Assembly: GCF_900078365.1 (NCBI RefSeq)
Contig: NZ_LT598653.1
Coordinates: forward strand, 3,224,001 to 3,288,000
Origin: an uncultured Sphingopyxis sp.
Lineage (GTDB): Bacteria > Pseudomonadota > Alphaproteobacteria > Sphingomonadales > Sphingomonadaceae
Reading direction: 5' to 3'
DNA: 64,000 nucleotides
This document shows positions 57,503 through 64,000 of the stretch, piece by piece. The notes under the pieces were generated by a model, which worked only from the letters and a program-made list of their open reading frames with translations, ran no database searches and was not told where the DNA came from. Positions within the stretch are counted from its first letter, which is position 1. Every line of letters starts with the position of its first letter. The translations under genes and the position numbers were made by a program.

Positions 57503-58306
57503 TCAGTCCGTAAAATCCGGCTTCCGCTTCTGCATATGCGCCATCACCGCCTCGATCTGGTTCGGGGTGCGGATGACCTTGACCTGTTCGTCGCTCTCGG
57601 CCTGCAGGATTTCGGCGTCGCTCGCATGGCCGAGCAGGTTGCAGAGCCGCTTGGCGCCGCGGATCGCGTGCGGATTCTTGTCGGCGATCACCTCCGCCAG
57701 TTCCATCGCCTTCGCCAGCGGATCGTCCGAGACATGCGTCGCGAAGCCGAGCAGCTTCGCCTCCGAACCGGTGAATTCGCGGTTGGTATAGATCAACTCG
57801 CGCAGCACATCGTCGGCGACCTGCGTGCGCCACAGCGCCATGCCCGCAACGTCGGGGACGAGGCCCCAGCGCATTTCCATGATCGCGATGCGCGTGTCGG
57901 GATGGACGATGCGGATGTCGGCGGCCGCCATGATCTGGCTGCCCGCGCCGAAGGCGACGCCATGCACCGCGGCGATCACCGGCACCGGCAGTTCGCGCCA
58001 GCCCCAGGCGGCATATTGGGCATTGTTCGCGATGCCCCTGGTGCGGTCGGCAAGACTGCCACCCGCGCTGCTCGCGCCCGGATCGCGATCATTGCCGAGG
58101 CTGGAGAGATCGAGCCCCGCGCAAAAAGCGCGCCCCTCGCCCGAAAGCACGACGACGCGCAGCCCTGCGGTCGCCTTCAACCGGTCGACCGCTTCGGCCA
58201 GCGCTTCCCACATCGCGGGGTCGAGCGCATTCATCTTGTCGGCGCGGATCAGCCGGACGTCGGCGATGCCGCCATCGAGCATGGCGATCGAAATGCGGTC
58301 CTTCAT
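57503..58306 (-). CDS. enoyl-CoA hydratase/isomerase family protein
   Basis: 267 residues, crotonase fold. Acts on 2-enoyl-CoA in beta-oxidation. Oxyanion hole strands: AFCAGLDLSSLG and HGVAFGAGSQIMAAADIRI. At the catalytic positions it has MEMRWGLVPDVAG, i.e. a Glu early and an Asp where the second Glu is usual, a feature of several isomerase or 3-hydroxyacyl branches, so hydratase activity is not certain. It overlaps the next gene's stop region by four bases (58303-58306), forming an operon with the genes 58303 and 58925. Confidence 0.9.
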   Translation of the reverse strand: MKDRISIAMLDGGIADVRLIRADKMNALDPAMWEALAEAVDRLKATAGLRVVVLSGEGRAFCAGLDLSSLGNDRDPGASSAGGSLADRTRGIANNAQYAAWGWRELPVPVIAAVHGVAFGAGSQIMAAADIRIVHPDTRIAIMEMRWGLVPDVAGMALWRTQVADDVLRELIYTNREFTGSEAKLLGFATHVSDDPLAKAMELAEVIADKNPHAIRGAKRLCNLLGHASDAEILQAESDEQVKVIRTPNQIEAVMAHMQKRKPDFTD

Positions 58307-58920
58307 GGGAGAGTCCTTTTAAGGGCGGCCTCGACGAGCGGAAGCTGGTCGTTGCCGAAATACATATCGTCCTTGTCGACGAAGATCGTCGGCGACCCAT
58401 AGCCGCCGCGCGCGATGAGTTCATCGGTGTTGGCGCGCAGCCGCGCCTTGACAGCATCGCGGCCCGCCGCCCCGGCGAGCGCGGCGCCGTCGAGCCCCTC
58501 GGCATCGGCGACCGCTGCCAGCACCGCCGGGTCGTCGAGATTCTCCTGCCGGCCGAAATAGCTCGCGAAGGCCGCCCGCGCGAAACGGACGAGCGCCGCC
58601 TGATCATCCTCGAGCGCGCAGCAGAAGCGCATCGCCGCGATGCTTTTCGCAGGGTGCCACTCTGACGGGAAATTCATCGGCACGCCCGCGAGCTGCGCCC
58701 AGTCCTTCAGTATTTTCCAGCTATGCTGGAGCCGGCGGTTGTCGGCCTGCTCGCGCGCCGCATAGACGGCGGGATTGACCGCGTTGAACACCCCGCCGAC
58801 GAGGATCGGCCGATAGATCGCCGTCGCGCCCGTGCGTTCGAGCACACCGGGCAGATTGTGGAACGCCAGGCAGGTCCACGGCGAAGACAGGTCGAAGAAG
58901 AATTCGACGCGTGCGCTCAC
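58303..58920 (-). CDS. 2-hydroxychromene-2-carboxylate isomerase-like protein
   Basis: 205 residues, DsbA/kappa-GST fold lacking the CxxC. EFFFDLSSPWTCLAFHNLP has the Ser at the place of the thiol (S12/S13), which in HCCA isomerases binds glutathione. The rest, RPILVGGVFNAVN and YGSPTIFVDKDDMYFGNDQLPLVEAAL, matches the family. Uses GSH to isomerise cyclic enones in aromatic (naphthalene-type) breakdown; here with acyl-CoA genes it may isomerise a CoA-bound or other aromatic intermediate. Confidence 0.9.
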   Translation of the reverse strand: MSARVEFFFDLSSPWTCLAFHNLPGVLERTGATAIYRPILVGGVFNAVNPAVYAAREQADNRRLQHSWKILKDWAQLAGVPMNFPSEWHPAKSIAAMRFCCALEDDQAALVRFARAAFASYFGRQENLDDPAVLAAVADAEGLDGAALAGAAGRDAVKARLRANTDELIARGGYGSPTIFVDKDDMYFGNDQLPLVEAALKRTLP

Positions 58921-58924
58921 CGGA

Positions 58925-60457
58925 TCAGGCCTCCGCCTTCGCTTTCTCCCAATATCGGTCGCACAGCAGGCGCTTGTAGAGCTTGCCCGTGTCGTGGCGC
59001 GGCAGGGCTTCGAGGAAGTCGATGCGGCGCGGAATCTTCACGCCCGACAATTTCTCGCGCGCATAGGCGATCAGCTCGTCGCGGAATGCCTCGGTCGCAT
59101 CGGCCATATTCGCGGGCTGGATCACCGCGATCACTTCCTCGCCCATTTCCTCGTGCGGGCCGCCGACGACCGCGACATCGGCGACCTTGGGATGGGTGAC
59201 GAGATGGTTCTCGATCTCCTGCGGATAGATGTTCACCCCGCCCGAAATGATCATGAAGCTCTTGCGGTCGGTGAGGTAGAGGAAGCCTTCCGCGTCGACC
59301 TTTCCGACGTCGCCGAGAGTCGACCAGCCTTTCGAGTTGCGGCTCGATGCGGTCTTTTCGCTGTCACCATGATATTCGAAGACATTCTCGCTTTCGAAGA
59401 AGACGGCGCCCTCCTCGTCCGGACCGAGTTCGGTCTCATTATCCTCGCCCATGATATGCACCGCGCCGAGAATCGGGCGCCCGACGCTGCCCTTGTGGGT
59501 CAGCCAGTCGGGGCTGGAGATGAAGGTCATGCCATTGCCTTCGGACCCCGCATAATATTCGAAGAGCACCGGCCCCCACCAGTCGATCATCGCCTGCTTG
59601 ACCGGCACCGGGCACGGCGCCGCGGCGTGGATCGCGACCTTGAGCGATGAGATGTCGTAACGCGCGCGAACCTCGTCGGGCAGCTTGAGCATCCGCACGA
59701 AATGGGTCGGCACCCACTGGCTGCTGTTCACACGGTAAGTCTCGATGTGCGACAGCGCCGCTTCGGGGTCGAATTTCTTCATCAGCACGACGGTGCCGCC
59801 CAGCCGGTGGATCGTCATCGACCAGCGCAAGGGCGCGGCGTGATAGAGCGGCGCGGGCGACAGATAGATGCTGTCCGAATTGATCTGGAACACCGCCGAG
59901 GCGAGCATGACGAGGCTGTTGACCGCGTCGATCGCGGGATCCTCGGGCAACGGCACGCGCACACCCTTCGGCCGCCCGGTGGTCCCCGACGAATAGAGCA
60001 TGTCGACCCCGGCGCGCTCGTCGGCGACGGGCGTCGCGGGCATCGCGGCGACGGCATCCTCCCAGCTTGCATAGCCCGGAATGTCGCCGCCCATCGCGAA
60101 ACGCTCGATGCCGGTCGTGAGCTGCTGCGCCGCGCCCGCAAGGCTCGCCGAAACGACGAGGATCTTCGCGCCCGAATTTTCGAGGATATAGTCGGTTTCG
60201 TCCTGCGTCAGCCGCGACGAGATGCACACATAGCGCAGCCCCGCGCGCTGCGCGCCCCAGGTGAGGCCGTAATAATGCGGCGTATTGTCGAGCATGAAGG
60301 CGACGACATCCTCATGCCCCAGCCCGTGCGACCGAAAGAGCTGCGCGGCGCGGTTCGACGCCGCGTCGAGTTCGCCATAGCTGATCTCCTCCCCCGTCTC
60401 GGCGACGATGATCGCGGGCTTGTCGGGGTTGGCGCGGGCGTGGACTGAGGGGTGCAT
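58925..60457 (-). CDS. AMP-forming acyl-CoA ligase
   Basis: 510 residues. ANL superfamily adenylating enzyme: LYSSGTTGRPKGVRVP (P-loop-like A3), the YAGSEGNGMTFIS loop (A5), DRKSFMIISGGVNIYPQEIE (A8), and the C-terminal lysine in DTGKLYKRLLCDRYWE (A10). Activates a carboxylic acid as acyl-AMP and then CoA thioester. First gene of a three-gene minus-strand operon (ligase, HCCA isomerase-like, crotonase). Substrate unknown, perhaps aromatic or terpenoid acids. Confidence 0.92.
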   Translation of the reverse strand: MHPSVHARANPDKPAIIVAETGEEISYGELDAASNRAAQLFRSHGLGHEDVVAFMLDNTPHYYGLTWGAQRAGLRYVCISSRLTQDETDYILENSGAKILVVSASLAGAAQQLTTGIERFAMGGDIPGYASWEDAVAAMPATPVADERAGVDMLYSSGTTGRPKGVRVPLPEDPAIDAVNSLVMLASAVFQINSDSIYLSPAPLYHAAPLRWSMTIHRLGGTVVLMKKFDPEAALSHIETYRVNSSQWVPTHFVRMLKLPDEVRARYDISSLKVAIHAAAPCPVPVKQAMIDWWGPVLFEYYAGSEGNGMTFISSPDWLTHKGSVGRPILGAVHIMGEDNETELGPDEEGAVFFESENVFEYHGDSEKTASSRNSKGWSTLGDVGKVDAEGFLYLTDRKSFMIISGGVNIYPQEIENHLVTHPKVADVAVVGGPHEEMGEEVIAVIQPANMADATEAFRDELIAYAREKLSGVKIPRRIDFLEALPRHDTGKLYKRLLCDRYWEKAKAEA

Positions 60458-60598
60458 CGGGCATCATCTCCGGAATCGCTGGTTTCTTTATGTCGAAGAT
60501 GAGTAGCAACCTGAAACTTTTGGTCAAGCAAGCTGAGGCTCGTGACAGGGGGTGCGACAAATCCCTCCCGCGGGAATGACGAAATTGGGAAGACCGCG

Positions 60599-61312
60599 CT
60601 ACTCCGGCCGCGAGCGCAGCGCATAGCCCCGCCCCTTCACCGTATGCAGCATCGGCCAGTCGAAGCCGCGATCGATCTTGGCGCGCAGCCGCGACATATG
60701 CGCCTCGACCCGGTTGGTGCCGGGGTCGAAATCGATCCGCCACACCGCGCGCAGCAGCGCATCGCGCGACACGGGGCGGCCGGGGACGCGCGCGAGATTG
60801 GCGAGCAGGTCGAATTCGCGCAGCGGCAGGCGGATGAGCCGTCCCGCGCGCTCGACGCGGCGGTCGATCAGGTCGATGCGAAGCTCGCCCTCGCCGAGTT
60901 GCCCCGCCGCGATGCGGCTGCGCCAGAGCAGGCCGGCGATCCGCGCGAGCAGTTCGGGGAGATTGTTCGTCCATCCGGCCGCATCGTCGGCGCCCGCGGA
61001 CAGCGCCGTCATCCGGTCACCCAGCGCGTCGCGATCCGATACGACGAGCAGCGGCCGCCGTCCGGCGATCGATCGCGCCAGCCGGACAAATTCGGACGGT
61101 TCCTGCCAACCCAGAAACGGATTGACGAGAAGCAGGTCGAAACAGCTGTCGACCCAAGCGCGCAGCCCGTCGACATGCTGCGGCAGCAGTTGCACCGCAA
61201 GGCCGGCGGCACCGATCGCCGTCATCAGCGCATGGGCCCGATCCGGCTGCGGATGATAGACGGCGACGAGCAATTTCCTGTCGCCGGCCTCCGCAATCTC
61301 CGATGGTGCCAT
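60599..61312 (-). CDS. OmpR-type response regulator with degenerate receiver
   Basis: 237 residues from ATG 61312 (GGGGGAG five bases upstream); the frame goes on to 61363. The C-terminal 90 residues are a full OmpR/PhoB winged helix (RRVERAGRLIRLPLREFDLLANLARVPGRPVSRDALLRAVW...NRVEAHMSRLRAKID...LHTVKGRGYAL). The N-terminal receiver is worn: the phosphoacceptor strand reads CFDLLLVNPFLGW with N64 where Asp is needed, and the acidic pair near residue 16 is replaced by YHPQ. It likely acts without phosphorylation. No kinase gene adjacent. Divergent from the CoA ligase at 61392. Confidence 0.88.
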   Translation of the reverse strand: MAPSEIAEAGDRKLLVAVYHPQPDRAHALMTAIGAAGLAVQLLPQHVDGLRAWVDSCFDLLLVNPFLGWQEPSEFVRLARSIAGRRPLLVVSDRDALGDRMTALSAGADDAAGWTNNLPELLARIAGLLWRSRIAAGQLGEGELRIDLIDRRVERAGRLIRLPLREFDLLANLARVPGRPVSRDALLRAVWRIDFDPGTNRVEAHMSRLRAKIDRGFDWPMLHTVKGRGYALRSRPE

Positions 61313-61391
61313 CCGTCTCCCCCGTCGTCGACGTAATATCTTGTCGCCCCACCGGCATTGCACCGCCTTTCGGCTGTGCTAACCCATAGGC

Positions 61392-62924
61392 ATGACCAGT
61401 ATCGAAATGCTTGACGGCGACTTCGCCACCCTGCCCGACCTCGTCCGTGCCCACGCCGCGGAACGTCCCGATGCCGTAGCGGCTGCCGACCCGCTGCGGC
61501 GGCTGAGCTGGTCCGAACTGGATCAATTGGCCGACCGAATCGCCGCGCGGCTGCAACAGGACGGATTTACAAAAGGAGAGCGCACCGCGATCGCCGGGCT
61601 CAACAGCGTCGAGCAGATGGCGGTGATCCTCGGCACCTTGCGCGCCGGCGGCGTCGCGGGGCTCGTCACCAACAGCGCGACCGGCGAGCAGATGGCGGCG
61701 ATGATCGCCGACACCGGCGCGCGCCACCTGTTTCTCGACAGCGCGGCGAAAGCGAGCCTCGCCGGACAGAGCATCGCCGCGCGCGACCTGATCGCGATGG
61801 ACGGGAGCGATGCCGGAGCACCCCTCGCCGACTGGATCGCGCCCAAAGGCACCCGCCCCGCAAGCGTGGACATCGAGCCCGGGGACGGCTTCAACATCAT
61901 CTATTCGTCGGGCACGACGGGCACGCCGAAGGGCATCGTCCACAGCCATGCGATGCGCTGGCAGCATATCCAGCGCGGCGCCCCCGCTTATGGCCCCGAT
62001 GCCGTGACGATCCTGTCGACGCCGCTCTATTCGAACACGACGATGGCGAGCTTCATGCCAACCGTCGGGTCGGGCGGGCAGGTCGTCCTGATGAAGAAAT
62101 TCGACGCGCGCGGCTTCCTCGAACTGGCGGAGCGCGAACGCGCGACGAACACCATGCTCGTGCCGGTGCAATATCGCCGCATCATGGCGCTCGACGATTT
62201 CGACCGCTTCGACCTCTCCAGCTTCGTGATGAAATATTGCACCTCGGCGCCCTTCCCCGCCGCGCTCAAGGCCGATGTGCTGAAACGCTGGCCCGGCGGG
62301 CTGGTCGAGATCTACGGCATGACTGAAGGCGGCGCGGCGTTCATCCTCGAGGCGCATCAATTCCCCGACAAGCTCCACACCGTCGGCAAGCCCGCGCCCG
62401 GGCATATCGCGAAGGTGATCGACGAGGACGGCAAGGAACTGCCGCAAGGTTCGGTCGGCGAAGTCGTCGGCCGGAGCCCCGCGATGATGACCGGATACAA
62501 CAACCGTCCCGACGCGACCAAGGCGATGCACTGGTACGACGGCGAAGGACATCTCTTCTATCGCCACGGCGACATCGGCCGGATCGACGAGGACGGTTTC
62601 CTGACGCTGATGGACCGCGCGAAGGACATGATCATTTCGGGCGGCTTCAACATCTTCCCGAGTGACCTCGAAGCGATATTGATCGCCGACGAGCGTGTCG
62701 TCGAGGCGGCGGTCGTCGGCATGCCGAGCGAGGAGTGGGGCGAGACGCCGGTGGCGTTTGTGGTGCTGAAGGATGGAGCCGACCCCGAAAGCGTGCGCGC
62801 GGATTGCAACGCCAAGGTCGGCAAGACGCAGCGGATCAGCGCGATTACCGTGGTTGAAGAATTGCCGCGCAGTCCGATCGGCAAGGTGCTGAAACGCGAA
62901 CTGCGCGATGCCTACGCCGGGTGA
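61392..62924 (+). CDS. AMP-forming acyl-CoA ligase
   Basis: 510 residues, second ANL enzyme of the block. IYSSGTTGTPKGIVHSHAMRW (A3), YGMTEGGAAF (A5), DRAKDMIISGGFNIFPSDLEAI (A8), SPIGKVLKRELRD (A10 Lys). Starts 79 bases from the response regulator start in the opposite direction, so the regulator may control it. The two ligases of the block are the same length but clearly different in sequence, suggesting different acid substrates. Confidence 0.92.
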   Translation: MTSIEMLDGDFATLPDLVRAHAAERPDAVAAADPLRRLSWSELDQLADRIAARLQQDGFTKGERTAIAGLNSVEQMAVILGTLRAGGVAGLVTNSATGEQMAAMIADTGARHLFLDSAAKASLAGQSIAARDLIAMDGSDAGAPLADWIAPKGTRPASVDIEPGDGFNIIYSSGTTGTPKGIVHSHAMRWQHIQRGAPAYGPDAVTILSTPLYSNTTMASFMPTVGSGGQVVLMKKFDARGFLELAERERATNTMLVPVQYRRIMALDDFDRFDLSSFVMKYCTSAPFPAALKADVLKRWPGGLVEIYGMTEGGAAFILEAHQFPDKLHTVGKPAPGHIAKVIDEDGKELPQGSVGEVVGRSPAMMTGYNNRPDATKAMHWYDGEGHLFYRHGDIGRIDEDGFLTLMDRAKDMIISGGFNIFPSDLEAILIADERVVEAAVVGMPSEEWGETPVAFVVLKDGADPESVRADCNAKVGKTQRISAITVVEELPRSPIGKVLKRELRDAYAG

Positions 62925-62975
62925 ATTGCGGGCGCAGGAGGTCTGAAAGCGACCGGAAGCTTCCCTCTCCTAGTC

Positions 62976-63170
62976 AAGCCCCTCCCCTTCAGGGGAGGGG
63001 CAACGAAGACTTGGCAGCTTGCTGCCTAGTCGCAGTGGGGTGGGGGCTATCGGCCTAGCGCAAGGCCGATGGCCCCCACCCCAACCCAGTGTCAGGTAAA
63101 CCGTCCCCCGGACGGTTTAGGTCATGCCGGGGGCATGACCGACCTGACACTCCTGAAGGGGAGGGGCTTG
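62976..63170. repeat. R1 palindromic repeat with a nested R6 dyad
   Basis: R1 left arm CCCCTCCCCTTCAGGGGAGGGG, inner GTCGCAGTGGGGTGGGGGCTATCGG...CCGATGGCCCCCACCCC, then an inserted dyad from GTGTCAGGT (63089) to ACCTGACAC (63150) holding ACCGTCCCCCGGACGGT and GGTCATGCCGGGGGCATGACC, then the R1 right arm. It fills the gap between a plus-strand gene and a minus-strand gene, both ending there. Confidence 0.85.
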
Positions 63171-63214
63171 ATGGATCGCAACGACAGCTCACCGCCCCAA
63201 AGCCGCCGGCACAT

Positions 63215-63676
63215 TTACAGCATATATTTCATCCGGATCGACTGGCGCATGTCGCCCGCGACCGTGAAGCTGGCCGATTTGAAGCTCGGCGGCCCGACGG
63301 TGATCGTGGGGTTGCGCGAAAAGCCGAAGCCTTCCCTCGGCAGGAAGATCGCCTTGTCGAGCTTGTTGTTGCCATTCTCGTCATGCACGACCGCAATCGC
63401 ATAGGTTCCGGCGGCGGGCGCGTGGACGGCGAAATTTCCGGCCTCGGCCGCCTTCACCGCCATGCGCACCGATCCCGCGTCCTTGCTGCAATCGGGAAAG
63501 GCCTTGCGGTTGGTGGTCAGGCAGACGAGGATTTGTCCTTTCTCGCTACGCAGCCCGGTGACGCTGACCTCAACCGTCGGCGGCGGCGGGGCCGCGGCGG
63601 TCAGCAGCAGGGGCAAAAGCGCCAAGCCCGATATCGGTGCCGCACGCCTTGTCCCAGAAGCGGAAATAAAGACCAT
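63215..63676 (-). CDS. DUF2141 exported protein
   Basis: 153 residues from ATG 63676. A hydrophobic stretch ISGLALLPLLLTAAAPPPP serves as signal peptide. The mature part is the DUF2141 beta-sandwich: VEVSVTGLRSEKGQILVCLTTNRKAFPDCSKD...YAIAVVHDENGNNKLDKAIFLPREGFGFSRNP. Such proteins are of unknown function. Its start lies 107 bases inside the preceding gene (63570), an unusually long overlap; a TTG nearer the hydrophobic stretch would shorten it. Confidence 0.85.
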   Translation of the reverse strand: MVFISASGTRRAAPISGLALLPLLLTAAAPPPPTVEVSVTGLRSEKGQILVCLTTNRKAFPDCSKDAGSVRMAVKAAEAGNFAVHAPAAGTYAIAVVHDENGNNKLDKAIFLPREGFGFSRNPTITVGPPSFKSASFTVAGDMRQSIRMKYML

Positions 63677-64000
63677 AATTCCCCCGGTAGGCGGCATGAT
63701 GCCGCTCGTGATGCGTTGCGGTTATCAGCCATTTCCCCGCGGGTCCATGGACCAGCGCGCGCGGAAACATCTCCCACCCCATATGATTGCCGACCCCCAT
63801 CACCGTCATGATCGCGAGCACGAGACCGAGCATCGCGACGTGGATGGGAATCAGAAAGACGAGCGCGGGAATCACGACCGCCCCCGTGACCGCTTCCAGC
63901 GGGTGGAAGCTCATCGCCGCCCAAGCGGTCGGCGGGCGGCTCGCATGATGAACCGCGTGCGCGGCGCGGAACAGCGCCGGACGGTGCATCCAGCGATGCG
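63570..64000 (-). CDS. fatty acid hydroxylase/sterol desaturase family protein, C-terminal part
   Basis: The last 143 residues or so; the start lies beyond the window. Histidine-box motifs of the membrane di-iron family: HAVHHASRPP (HxxHH), and near the end HHERHHAAYRGNYG, i.e. the HxxHH pair binding the two irons, plus HMGWEM. Hydrophobic helices between them (VIPALVFLIPIHVAMLGLVLAIMTVM). Hydroxylates or desaturates lipids or carotenoids at the inner membrane. The last 35 residues are read in overlap with the DUF2141 start. Confidence 0.88.
   Translation of the reverse strand, partial: HRWMHRPALFRAAHAVHHASRPPTAWAAMSFHPLEAVTGAVVIPALVFLIPIHVAMLGLVLAIMTVMGVGNHMGWEMFPRALVHGPAGKWLITATHHERHHAAYRGNYGLYFRFWDKACGTDIGLGAFAPAADRRGPAAADG

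Overview
The window is a GC-rich alphaproteobacterial chromosome segment, most likely from a sphingomonad close to Sphingopyxis. This rests on gene content (a DUF1153/SciP-type CtrA regulator, a Sua5-type TsaC, an ATP12 chaperone, many acyl-CoA catabolic genes), strong C/G third-position bias, and dense intergenic palindromic repeats. It is chromosomal housekeeping sequence with a few accessory patches. There is no rRNA, prophage, transposase or CRISPR array. The only tRNA is tRNA-Val(UAC) at 50529-50604.

Layout: 1-6.8 kb holds a cut-off acyltransferase, an acyl-CoA carboxyltransferase, an SDR oxidoreductase, a DMT transporter, a TsaC/Sua5 enzyme and an acyl-CoA dehydrogenase. 6.9-9.5 kb has a CHASE2/degenerate-GGDEF/EAL phosphodiesterase and then a free-standing 20-codon Trp/Gly-rich mini-gene with its own ribosome site and terminator. 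10-13.5 kb is the class I ribonucleotide reductase pair nrdA-nrdB. 13.5-15 kb is an AT-richer island: a toxin/antitoxin-like pair behind a palindromic operator, then a Cys-rich mini-protein behind a strongly structured leader. 15-24 kb holds small envelope or stress proteins, a FrnE-like DsbA protein, mnmA, sciP, a lipoprotein and a GNAT enzyme. 24-30 kb carries a TPR protein, a CPA1 antiporter with a TrkA-N domain, and lepA. 30-33.5 kb carries the most intriguing locus: a 48-codon peptide without basic residues, a 15-bp hairpin, a HEAT-type protein and a cupin-like/HEAT protein, divergent from a YVTN beta-propeller gene across a 16-bp palindrome. 34.5-43 kb has a CHASE histidine kinase and an oxoprolinase/hydantoinase gene, both frame-disrupted as given, then DUF969, DUF979 and DUF2891 genes and a LacI regulator, together suggesting 5-oxoproline or peptide-derived catabolism. 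44-51.6 kb has a diguanylate cyclase, acnA, an amidohydrolase, the tRNA and corA. 51.7-57.3 kb has a winged-helix protein, a nuclease, and a tightly overlapping run crcB-rlu-paiB-like-small membrane protein-ATP12. 57.5-64 kb is an acyl-CoA catabolic block (enoyl-CoA hydratase, HCCA-isomerase-like protein, two AMP-forming CoA ligases, a response regulator with a degenerate receiver) and ends in a DUF2141 protein overlapping a fatty acid hydroxylase cut by the window end.

At least six families of dispersed palindromic repeats (called R1-R6 here) fill most short intergenic gaps. Some are nested in each other, one forms an in-frame linker inside the oxoprolinase gene, and one supplies the C-terminal tail and stop codon of the HEAT protein. 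Between 34.6 and 38.6 kb three frame breaks occur close together, two of them at diverged tandem duplications of 83 and 82 bases whose effects cancel. That stretch is either a real mosaic gene or an assembly fault and should be verified first.
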